Assembly (NCBI GenBank): GCA_051010055.1
Contig: JBPCVY010000020.1
Coordinates: forward strand, 1 to 12,555
DNA from: CAJQND01 sp051010055
GTDB taxonomy: Bacteria; Pseudomonadota; Alphaproteobacteria; Rhizobiales; CAJQND01
Length of the DNA stretch: 12,555 bases
Reading direction: 5' to 3'
A model generated the notes under the pieces. That model made no database searches. It worked only from the letters and a program-made list of their open reading frames with translations, and had not been told where the DNA came from. The translations under genes and the position numbers were made by a program. Shown here piece after piece: positions 1-6,179 of this stretch; the first letter of the stretch is position 1; every line of letters starts with the position of its first letter.

Positions 1-1999
1 GGTTATACGTCATGGGCTCGAACTTGATGTCCTCGACAATCTGATGGCGGCGGCCATAGATGGAACGAGCATCCAGCAAAGCTGAAAACAGGGTCTTGTC
101 CGTATCAGATGTAGCAAAAATCATACCGCTCATAATTTTGTAAAGCTGATCGCTCATGAACTCGCGAAGGTCGGGGCCGCGCAAACCATCGGGCACCTCG
201 ATTTTTTGCGGCTCCATGATGGTTATGGTGATTTTCGGGAACCAGCGGTGGGGCATGACCCCGCGAAGGCGCGAGAACAGGGAATATTGCGCACCGGAAA
301 TGCGGATGGGCAATAATGGAGCATCAGCCAAATGGGCCACCGTTGCCGGGCCGTCATAAACCTTCATCAACGCGCCGGTGGTGGTGACGCGCCCTTCGGG
401 AAAAATCATGCATTTTTTGCCGCGCTTTACCTCTTTCACCAGAGTTTTGATGGCCATGGGATTGCGCGGGTCAAGCGGCAAGAGGTTGAACAGCGGCATG
501 AACGGGCGGAGCAAAATGCGCTCGGCCTGATGAAGATTGACCGCAAAGCTGGGCGTATCAGGCAGGAAACTGGCAAGCAGCGGCCCGTCTATGAACGATA
601 CATGATTGGCAACAATGACCGCCTTGCCGCCGGCGGCCTGGTAGTTTTCCCATCCTTGCACTTCCACCCGGTAGATGAGACGGAAGACCATGCGCCCGAA
701 CCCCTTCACCACTTCTGTCGGCAGAAGTTTCACTGCATAGATGGCAACAAAAATGTTGAGCACTGCCGTCAGCAGCAACACTTGGGAGACGGTCCAGCCA
801 AGCGATACCAGCACCGCGATTGCTGCAGCAGCACCCGCCATGAAGGCGGCGTTTATGATGTTGTTCACCGCTATATTGCGGGAGACGCGATCTGCCGCGG
901 ATATGCGCTGTATCAGTGCATAAAAGGGAACCGAGAACAGGCCTCCACAAATAGACAAGGCGAACAGATCGAACATCACCCGCCAGCTGCCGTCTGCGAC
1001 GAGAAATCCAGAGATATTTTTCAGGGCATCACCAGCCGGAGCTATACCAAGCCCCTGGCTCAGAACCAAATCAGCGCCAAAAATCGACATGCCCAATCCA
1101 GCCAATGGCACATAGCGCGCCGACACCTGGCCGCCCAAAAGCCTGTTGTTTAGAAGCGCTCCAACAGCAACACCTATGGTGAACAGAGCAACGAACAGGT
1201 TGGCAACCGTCTCATTTGCGCCGATGACGAGCTTTGTATATGCGGGAAGCTGGGTGAGAAACACCGAGCCCACCAGCCAAAACCAGGACAGGCCCAAAAT
1301 GCACAAGAACAAATCCCTGTCGCCTATGGCATGGCGTGTCATGCGGAACGTTGCCCGCAGGAAATTGTTGTCCACTTCAAGGTCAGGTGCCGGTGCGGGC
1401 GCTGGTGGAATGTGACGGCTCGCCGTCCAGCCTGCTATTGCCAACAAAATGACAGCTGTTGAAACAATGGTGGGTCCAAACCCGGTTGTGATCAGCAATC
1501 CGCCGAACATGGTGCCGAGCAAGATTGCGATGAGAGTGGCGCTCTCGATGAGCGCGTTACCAGCAACCAGTTCATCACGCTTTAAGTGTTGGGGAAGGAT
1601 GCCGTACTTGATCGGCCCGAAAAATGCGGACTGAGTGCCCATGAGAAAAAGGACAAACAACAGCATGTAGGGGCTCTGCAGGGTAAAGCCAATTGCCGCC
1701 AGGCTCATAATTACGATTTCAGCAATCTTGATACGGCGCGACAGCATTGCCTTGTCATAGCGGTCGGCGATTTGGCCGGCGGTCGCAGAAAACAGGAAGA
1801 ACGGTAAAATGAAAACCCCGGCGGCCAGATTGATAAACAGGGCAGGATTGATGCCCTGGCTGTCTGCCAGCACGAATGTGACGAGAATGACCAGCGCCTG
1901 CTTGAATGCATTGTCGTTAAACGCGCCAAGGGCCTGAGTGACGAACAATGGGGCAAATCGCTGTTTTTTGAACAACGATACAAGTTTCGAACTCATCAT
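1..1999 (-). CDS. aas: LplT-PlsC(-Aas) fusion: MFS lysophospholipid transporter / acyltransferase, 3' end outside window
   Basis: Predicted inner-membrane protein that flips lysophospholipids inward and re-acylates them at the sn-2 position. Reading the minus strand from 1999 gives an uninterrupted frame of 666 codons to the left edge. Residues about 10-420 form a hydrophobic MFS domain, opening with an ALGAFNDNAFKQAL stretch typical of LplT-like proteins and continuing with a GQIADRYDK loop. From about residue 440 comes a PlsC/glycerolphosphate acyltransferase domain: the HxxxxD motif reads NHVSFID (His466) and the second motif is FPEGR (533-537). The last visible residues (DKTLFSALLDARSIYGRR, then VEDI) resemble the linker into the AMP-binding acyl-ACP ligase domain of Aas proteins, so a third domain probably lies off the window. 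E. coli has LplT and Aas as separate proteins. Two tandem ATGs (1999, 1996) follow an AGAGG ribosome-binding site. The gene symbol is by architecture only; the ligase domain is inferred. Confidence 0.88.
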   Translation of the reverse strand, partial: MMSSKLVSLFKKQRFAPLFVTQALGAFNDNAFKQALVILVTFVLADSQGINPALFINLAAGVFILPFFLFSATAGQIADRYDKAMLSRRIKIAEIVIMSLAAIGFTLQSPYMLLFVLFLMGTQSAFFGPIKYGILPQHLKRDELVAGNALIESATLIAILLGTMFGGLLITTGFGPTIVSTAVILLAIAGWTASRHIPPAPAPAPDLEVDNNFLRATFRMTRHAIGDRDLFLCILGLSWFWLVGSVFLTQLPAYTKLVIGANETVANLFVALFTIGVAVGALLNNRLLGGQVSARYVPLAGLGMSIFGADLVLSQGLGIAPAGDALKNISGFLVADGSWRVMFDLFALSICGGLFSVPFYALIQRISAADRVSRNIAVNNIINAAFMAGAAAAIAVLVSLGWTVSQVLLLTAVLNIFVAIYAVKLLPTEVVKGFGRMVFRLIYRVEVQGWENYQAAGGKAVIVANHVSFIDGPLLASFLPDTPSFAVNLHQAERILLRPFMPLFNLLPLDPRNPMAIKTLVKEVKRGKKCMIFPEGRVTTTGALMKVYDGPATVAHLADAPLLPIRISGAQYSLFSRLRGVMPHRWFPKITITIMEPQKIEVPDGLRGPDLREFMSDQLYKIMSGMIFATSDTDKTLFSALLDARSIYGRRHQIVEDIKFEPMTYN

Positions 2000-2024
2000 C
2001 GGAAACCTCTTTCAGTTTCCACAA

Positions 2025-2055
2025 TATTTATATGAACATTGTTCATAAAACAAGT
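2025..2055 (-). promoter_or_regulatory. Putative promoter of the LplT-PlsC gene with palindromic operator
   Basis: Read on the minus strand, a -35-like TTGTTT (2048-2053) and a -10-like TAAATA (2025-2030) are separated by exactly 17 bases. Those 17 bases (2031-2047) are a perfect inverted repeat with 8-base arms and one central base, TATGAACATTGTTCATA as written on the plus strand. An alternative -10, TATAAA at 2027-2032, matches the consensus at five of six positions and pairs with CTTGTT or ACTTGT as the -35 at 16-17 bases. The placement suits a TetR-type repressor that blocks polymerase. The palindrome is seen directly; the promoter and the repressor family are inferred. No regulator gene is present in the window. 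Confidence 0.55.
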
Positions 2056-2071
2056 TCTTTTTATAAAACCG

Positions 2072-2962
2072 CTAACGAGAGAAGAATTTCCTAATAGATT
2101 CAATGGTTTCAGCTGGGCACTCTTCTGGTATGTAGTGGCCGCAATCAAACACCTCTCCTGTCACCGTCTCAGCGCGCAGCTGCCATAAGGCAATCGGATC
2201 AAAGCATTTCTCGATGACCCCCTTAGAGCCCCAGATTACGTGAAGCGGGCATGTCAGTTTCTTGCCCCCATCGGCATCGTCATGGGCAATATCAATCCCA
2301 ACGGCCGCCCGGTAGTCATTGCACATGGCGTGGTTGGTTTCAGGTTCGCCAAGGCAAGCAACATATTCCGCAAGCGCGTCTTCATGGAAATAATCATATG
2401 ACCGCAAGGAAGCTGAACCATCCGTGCTCATCTCCCGCATCAAGAAGCCCTTCGGGTCGGCGGCAATCATATCTTCCGGCAAGGGAGCTGGCTGGATAAG
2501 GAAAAACCAGTGCCAATAGGCGCGGGCGAATTCCAAACCCGTGCGGACATACATTTCCCGCGTGGGCGCAATATCCAGAACGCATAGCCGCTCTATCTTC
2601 TCGGGCCAGTCGGCAGCAAGCCTGTGGCCGACGCGCCCGCCCCTATCGTGGCCTACCATCTGAAACGTGGATTGGCCCAGCTCTTCCATGACTTCCACCA
2701 TGTCACAGGCCATCTCGCGCTTGGAGTAATTGATGAAGTTTTCGCCTGCAGGCGGTTTTGAGCTTTGCCCATAGCCTCTCAAGTCTGGCATGACGATAAA
2801 AAAGTGCTGCGAGAGTTCATGGGCAACCTTGTGCCAGATGAGCCGGGTTTGAGGATAGCCGTGCAGCAGCAAAAGCGGCGGGCCGCTACCACCCATGGAC
2901 AGGGCAATTTCCGCCCCTGATGTTTTTATGCGGGCCGTTGCAAAACCATCAAGAAGCCCCAT
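2072..2962 (-). CDS. Haloacetate/fluoroacetate dehalogenase-family alpha/beta hydrolase
   Basis: Predicted cytoplasmic alpha/beta hydrolase of 296 residues, the usual family length, related to fluoroacetate dehalogenase (EC 3.8.1.3), which hydrolyses a haloacetate to glycolate and halide. Visible features: HGYPQ near residue 34 (oxyanion region), the nucleophile Asp106 in GHDRG, Arg107 and Arg110 (in characterised enzymes these hold the carboxylate), acid Asp130 and base His276 in DCGHY. A YWHWFFL stretch supplies His151 and Trp152, the halide-binding pair. From memory these sit at a constant offset of -4 from Asp110, Arg111, Arg114, Asp134, His155, Trp156 and His280 of the Rhodopseudomonas RPA1163 enzyme, which argues for the same active-site design. 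The third halide ligand (Tyr219) may be Tyr217. The start lies one base after the stop of the upstream enoyl-CoA hydratase, so the two are probably co-translated. Family members vary in true defluorination activity, so the substrate is unproven; an epoxide or ester hydrolase is the alternative. Confidence 0.85.
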   Translation of the reverse strand: MGLLDGFATARIKTSGAEIALSMGGSGPPLLLLHGYPQTRLIWHKVAHELSQHFFIVMPDLRGYGQSSKPPAGENFINYSKREMACDMVEVMEELGQSTFQMVGHDRGGRVGHRLAADWPEKIERLCVLDIAPTREMYVRTGLEFARAYWHWFFLIQPAPLPEDMIAADPKGFLMREMSTDGSASLRSYDYFHEDALAEYVACLGEPETNHAMCNDYRAAVGIDIAHDDADGGKKLTCPLHVIWGSKGVIEKCFDPIALWQLRAETVTGEVFDCGHYIPEECPAETIESIRKFFSR

Positions 2963-2963
2963 G

Positions 2964-3755
2964 TCAATTGCCGTTGAAATCGGGTTTGCGTTTTTCGATG
3001 AAGGCGGTCATGCCCTCGGTTTTATCATCTGAAGCAAACAGAACCTGAAGCGCCTTGCGCTCAAGGCAAAGCCCGGCCTGCAGCGAGACATCCTCCGACA
3101 AAATCACTGCTTCCTTTGCGCTTTGCACTGCAAGGGTGGGCAGTTTGGCGATAGTCCTGGCGGTTTTCAGGGCCTCTTCATAGGTGTCAGCATCCTCGAC
3201 GACTTTTGACACGAGCCCCATGGAAAAGGCCTCGTCGGCCTCTATCATCTCACCGGTCAGCACAAGCCGCATGGCTTGAAACTTGCCAACAGCCCGGGTG
3301 AGCCGCTGGGTGCCGCCAGCACCGGGCATAATGCCGACACGCACTTCCGGCTGGCCAAGCTTTGCGCTTTTTCCTGCAATGATGATGTCGCAGCACATGG
3401 CAAGCTCCAGCCCGCCGCCAAGGGCAAACCCGTTCACCGCCGCGATCACCGGCTGCGGCACCGCTGCCACTGCCCCCCACCAGCGTTCAGAGCGCCGCTT
3501 CATCATTTCAATGGCGCCCGTGTTGGCCATATCGCGAATGTCCGCACCGGCAACAAAAACCTCGTCTGAGCCGGTGAGCACAATGGCGCGGATATCGTCA
3601 TCATCGCCCAATTCGTTGAAAAATCCGGCAAGCGCCTGCCGGGTGCTGACATTAAGTGCATTGCGCGCCCTGGGCCGGTTCACCCGAACGGTCGCCGTGC
3701 CATCGCCGTGCCTTTCCAGCAAAACTTCATCGTCTTTTGATTTCTTTATTGTCAT
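2964..3755 (-). CDS. Enoyl-CoA hydratase (crotonase superfamily)
   Basis: Cytoplasmic 263-residue crotonase-fold enzyme predicted to hydrate trans-2-enoyl-CoA to 3-hydroxyacyl-CoA in fatty-acid or amino-acid degradation. The CoA and oxyanion loop is at about 66-75 (VFVAGADIRD). The core reads NGFALGGGLELAMCCDI followed by GQPEV and GIMPGAGGTQRL. The catalytic pair Glu117 and Glu137 are 20 residues apart, as Glu144/Glu164 are in the rat mitochondrial enzyme, so this is a hydratase with both acids and not an isomerase-only relative. The C-terminal FIEKRKPDF is typical of the family. I chose the ATG at 3755 because AGGAGA lies 8 bases upstream; an in-frame ATG at 3788 would add 11 residues without a good ribosome-binding site. 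First gene of a two-gene unit with the dehalogenase-like hydrolase. The specific acyl-CoA substrate cannot be read from the sequence. Confidence 0.92.
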   Translation of the reverse strand: MTIKKSKDDEVLLERHGDGTATVRVNRPRARNALNVSTRQALAGFFNELGDDDDIRAIVLTGSDEVFVAGADIRDMANTGAIEMMKRRSERWWGAVAAVPQPVIAAVNGFALGGGLELAMCCDIIIAGKSAKLGQPEVRVGIMPGAGGTQRLTRAVGKFQAMRLVLTGEMIEADEAFSMGLVSKVVEDADTYEEALKTARTIAKLPTLAVQSAKEAVILSEDVSLQAGLCLERKALQVLFASDDKTEGMTAFIEKRKPDFNGN

Positions 3756-3790
3756 AGGAACTCTCCTGCCCGCCGGGATGAATTGCAAAA

Positions 3791-3819
3791 ACAGTAGAAC
3801 AAATTTGGATCACCGTCAT
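3791..3819 (-). promoter_or_regulatory. Candidate promoter for the enoyl-CoA hydratase/hydrolase unit
   Basis: On the minus strand ATGACG (3814-3819, four of six matches to TTGACA) and TACTGT (3791-3796, three of six to TATAAT) are 17 bases apart, with the -10 element 35 bases upstream of the chosen start codon. The match is modest. It is supported mainly by position in the divergent intergenic region. Confidence 0.25.
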
Positions 3820-3839
3820 GGGTGGTTTTTCCGGTGATC
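3808..3839. repeat. Inverted repeat in the divergent intergenic region
   Basis: GATCACCG at 3808-3815 and its exact reverse complement CGGTGATC at 3832-3839 flank a 16-base spacer. It lies between the divergent enoyl-CoA hydratase and fasciclin genes and overlaps the candidate -35 of the former. It could be a regulator site or a transcript hairpin; no T-tract follows in either direction, so it is not a standard terminator. Nothing else convincing is visible in 3756-3936 except a small GGTTT/AAACC hairpin at 3845-3859. Confidence 0.4.
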
Positions 3840-3936
3840 GCTCAGGTTTTTCTCAAACCGAAAAGTCGTGATCTGGCCGCTCTCGAAGGACCGTACTTGC
3901 CCCTGTTGTTTGTAATCACACGAGAGGATACCCCCG

Positions 3937-4422
3937 ATGCGCTCACTCAAAACAGCACTTGCCACCGCCGCAATCGCCATTCCAATGGCAGTATCATCCA
4001 TAACCGCCCAGGCAGCGGACATTGTTGACACCGCCGTTGGCGCGGGCCAGTTCAACACCCTTGTTGCCGCAGTCAAGGCAGCCGGTCTTGTTGATACCTT
4101 GAAGGGCAAGGGACCCTTCACCGTTTTTGCACCGACAGATGAAGCATTCGCGAAGCTTCCCAAGGGTACGGTTGAAGGCCTCCTGAAGCCGGAGAACAAA
4201 GAAAAGCTCGTTGCGGTGCTCACCTATCACGTCGTTCCAGGCAAGGTCATGTCCGGTGATATCGCTGGCAAGAAAACCATGGCCGCCACCGTGCAGGGCT
4301 CCAAGGTTTCCGTCGATGCCACAAATGGCGTGATGGTCGACAACGCCAAGGTAATCAAGGCTGATATCACTACCGACAATGGCGTCATCCACGTCATCGA
4401 TACGGTGATCTTGCCGAAGTAA
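3937..4422 (+). CDS. Exported fasciclin (FAS1) domain protein
   Basis: Secreted or periplasmic 161-residue protein with one FAS1 (beta-Ig-H3/fasciclin) domain, a fold used in adhesion and envelope or matrix association. Residues 1-26 are a Sec-type signal peptide: Arg and Lys near the N terminus, an alanine-rich hydrophobic core, and AQA just before the predicted cut at 26/27. The mature part has the family's H1 box FTVFAPTDEAF (61-71), the central Tyr-His within TYHVVPGKV (97-98), and the H2 box GVIHVIDTVILP (149-160). This is the standard bacterial single-domain length. GAGAGGA lies 8 bases before the ATG, and a strong hairpin terminator follows the stop, so the gene is monocistronic between two minus-strand units. 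The domain call is firm; the cellular role (adhesion, biofilm, or stress-induced envelope protein) is not known from sequence. Confidence 0.93.
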   Translation: MRSLKTALATAAIAIPMAVSSITAQAADIVDTAVGAGQFNTLVAAVKAAGLVDTLKGKGPFTVFAPTDEAFAKLPKGTVEGLLKPENKEKLVAVLTYHVVPGKVMSGDIAGKKTMAATVQGSKVSVDATNGVMVDNAKVIKADITTDNGVIHVIDTVILPK

Positions 4423-4458
4423 TATGTTTTCTCCAAAAGCCAAGTACGGCTTTCAAAC

Positions 4459-4497
4459 AACGCGCCCGGTTTTCCCCTCCGCCGGGCGCGTTTTTTT
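4459..4497 (+). terminator. Rho-independent terminator after the fasciclin gene
   Basis: CGCGCCCGG (4461-4469) pairs perfectly with CCGGGCGCG (4482-4490) around a 12-base loop, followed by seven T residues (4491-4497). Two AT pairs extend the stem outward. The stop codon of the convergent HAD gene (4496-4498) lies at the end of the T-tract. In the minus direction the stem is followed by TTGTTTG, so it may also end the dpp/HAD transcript, less efficiently. Confidence 0.92.
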
Positions 4498-5203
4498 ATG
4501 CACTCAAGGCATGTGAGATGGCGGCAAGGGTGTCGTTGTGGCTTGTAATGATTGTCTCAGCGCCCGCACCGCGGAGCACTTCATATTGGTGATTGTCGGC
4601 TGCAAAGCCGATAAACCGGCAGCCATTCCGCCGGCCAGCCTCCACATCGTTTGGATTATCCCCAAGGAATACTGTTCTTTCAGGCGGAATGGGATTTCCC
4701 TGATCATCGCGCGCATGCTTTATCACTTGCGCCAATATTTCAGCCTTTGGGCCACGGGCATCCGCATAGCCACCAATTGCAAACCATTCCTTCAACCCTG
4801 CCGCTTTCAACCTGATGTCGGCCGCGACTTTCAGGTTGGCTGTTGCAACACCAAGCTTTACTCCGTTTTGCCAGCCAAGCTCGGTTAGTACAGGGGTAAT
4901 GCCGGGTATGGATTTGACTTCCACCGAACCGGAGCGGATCGCAATTTCCAAAAGTGCACCATACCGGTCCATCACCTGGCGGATCTCACCTGGCTCAGGC
5001 TGCCTTTCAAACTTTTTCTCGATCAGCTCTTCGATGATTTCCACATCGTTGCGTACCCGGTAACTGTTCCAGTCCCGGGAAGCGCCGGTAATGCCATGCA
5101 CATCCTCCAGCGCCCGGAAAAACATGTCCTCTTCCGCCTCGGTTAGATAAAGCAGGACGCCGTCAATATCGAAAATGACGGCGCAGGTGTCAGGCAGCTT
5201 CAT
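4496..5203 (-). CDS. HAD-superfamily hydrolase (phosphoglycolate-phosphatase-like)
   Basis: Cytoplasmic 235-residue phosphatase of the haloacid-dehalogenase superfamily, Mg-dependent and acting through a phospho-aspartate. All four motifs are present: I, FDIDGVL with nucleophile Asp12 and Asp14; II, Thr121 in GVATANL; III, Lys153 in GPKAE; IV, LGDNPNDVEAG with Asp182 and Asp186. A helical C1-type cap lies between motifs I and II. The start at 5203 is chosen because motif I follows directly and an AGAAGG site lies upstream; a longer in-frame start at 5338 would add 45 residues that merely read dppF out of frame. The gene overlaps the end of dppF by 14 bases, so it is probably the last gene of the dpp transcript. 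The substrate is unknown. It may simply be co-expressed with peptide uptake; no dipeptide-specific feature is visible. Confidence 0.88.
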   Translation of the reverse strand: MKLPDTCAVIFDIDGVLLYLTEAEEDMFFRALEDVHGITGASRDWNSYRVRNDVEIIEELIEKKFERQPEPGEIRQVMDRYGALLEIAIRSGSVEVKSIPGITPVLTELGWQNGVKLGVATANLKVAADIRLKAAGLKEWFAIGGYADARGPKAEILAQVIKHARDDQGNPIPPERTVFLGDNPNDVEAGRRNGCRFIGFAADNHQYEVLRGAGAETIITSHNDTLAAISHALSA

Positions 5204-6179
5204 CTGTGCGGCCTTCTTCCACCGCATGGCAGGCAACAAGGCTGGGTCCAGCCTGAAGCAGGGCGGGCGCTTCTCTTCGGCACCGGTCAAAACATAAAGA
5301 ACAGCGCGGGTTGAATGCGCAACCGGACGGTGGATCAATTGGCGATGGTAATTCGCCGGTCAGCACAATGCGTTCCTTCTTGGCGTTCGGGTCGGCCACC
5401 GGCGTTGCCGACAACAGGGCGCGGGTATAGGGGTGCTGCGGATTGGCGAAAATACCATCGCGGGTTCCCTGTTCCACCGCGCGGCCCAGGTACATAACCA
5501 TCAAATCATCAGCGATGTGTTTGACCACGGAAAGATCGTGAGAAATGAAAAGATAGGCAAGGCCGAGGCGCTCCTGGAGGTCTGCCAGAAGGTTCAGAAC
5601 CTGCGCCTGAATGGACACATCAAGGGCAGACACAGGCTCATCAAGAACCAGTATCTTCGGGTCAAGCATCAACGCCCGGGCAATAGCGATGCGCTGGCGC
5701 TGGCCGCCGGAAAACATGTGCGGATAACGGTCATAATGCTCAAGGCGAAGGCCCACTTGCGACATCATTTCCTGGGCCGCACCGCGCCGTTCTGCTGCAG
5801 AAAGGTTCGTGTTCACCAACAGCGGCTCTTCAAGGGCCGCACCGATTTTCTGGCGCGGGTTCAGGGCGCCATAAGGGTTCTGGAAAACAATCTGAACCTC
5901 GCCGCGGAAAGCGCGCAGTTCCTCTTTTGTGGCGTTGGAAATATCCGTGCCGGCAATTTTCAGAACGCCGGAGGTGGGCGGCTCAATCATTGTGACAAGC
6001 CGGGCAAGGGTGGATTTACCGCAACCGCTCTCACCGACCACTGCAAGTGTCTTTCCCCGCGATAAGGTGAAGGAGGCATGGGCCAGTGCCTTCAAGGTGG
6101 CGGGTTTTTGCGCAAACCCTCTGCTCACCTCGTAGTGGCGCGCCAGCTCATGGGCTTCAAGGACGATTTCGTCACTCAT
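5190..6179 (-). CDS. dppF: Dipeptide ABC transporter ATP-binding protein DppF
   Basis: Cytoplasmic ATPase subunit of 329 residues that powers dipeptide import together with DppD. Walker A GESGCGKST (49-57), Q-loop Gln100 in VFQNP, signature FSGGQRQRIAIARA (156-169), Walker B LVLDEP (177-182) and H-loop His214. The C-terminal oligopeptide/dipeptide extension holds cysteines 287, 293, 296, 300 and 317. Similar cysteine sets bind a 4Fe-4S cluster in structurally studied Dpp/Opp ATPases. The ATG at 6179 follows an AAGGAGGA site and overlaps the dppD stop as ATGA; the frame stays open upstream to 6293 but that part merely reads dppD out of frame. Called DppF rather than OppF from gene order and the strong DppABC resemblance. 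Confidence 0.94.
   Translation of the reverse strand: MSDEIVLEAHELARHYEVSRGFAQKPATLKALAHASFTLSRGKTLAVVGESGCGKSTLARLVTMIEPPTSGVLKIAGTDISNATKEELRAFRGEVQIVFQNPYGALNPRQKIGAALEEPLLVNTNLSAAERRGAAQEMMSQVGLRLEHYDRYPHMFSGGQRQRIAIARALMLDPKILVLDEPVSALDVSIQAQVLNLLADLQERLGLAYLFISHDLSVVKHIADDLMVMYLGRAVEQGTRDGIFANPQHPYTRALLSATPVADPNAKKERIVLTGELPSPIDPPSGCAFNPRCSLCFDRCRREAPALLQAGPSLVACHAVEEGRTDEAA

Noticed and set aside
332..1153. 273-codon plus-strand frame
   Set aside because: It is antisense to the LplT-PlsC gene, whose frame shows coherent membrane segments and acyltransferase motifs. The plus-strand translation is rich in His, Gln and Arg and has no recognisable domain.
3283..3837. 184-codon plus-strand frame opposite the enoyl-CoA hydratase
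   Set aside because: Low-complexity Ala/Pro/Ser translation antisense to a well-conserved crotonase. No supporting signal.
3838..3936. Possible extracytoplasmic sigma-factor promoter for the fasciclin gene
   Set aside because: I tried EcfG-like (GGAAC and GTT) and RpoE/ChrR-like (TGATC and TAWR) patterns. Spacings or bases did not fit well enough to report.
4436..4453. AAAGCC/GGCTTT hairpin just after the fasciclin stop
   Set aside because: Only six pairs and no T-tract on either strand. The adjacent GC-rich stem at 4461-4490 explains termination.
5204..5338. N-terminal extension of the HAD hydrolase by 45 residues
   Set aside because: The extension lies entirely within dppF and precedes a HAD motif I that normally sits near residue 10. 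The start at 5203 has a better ribosome-binding site.
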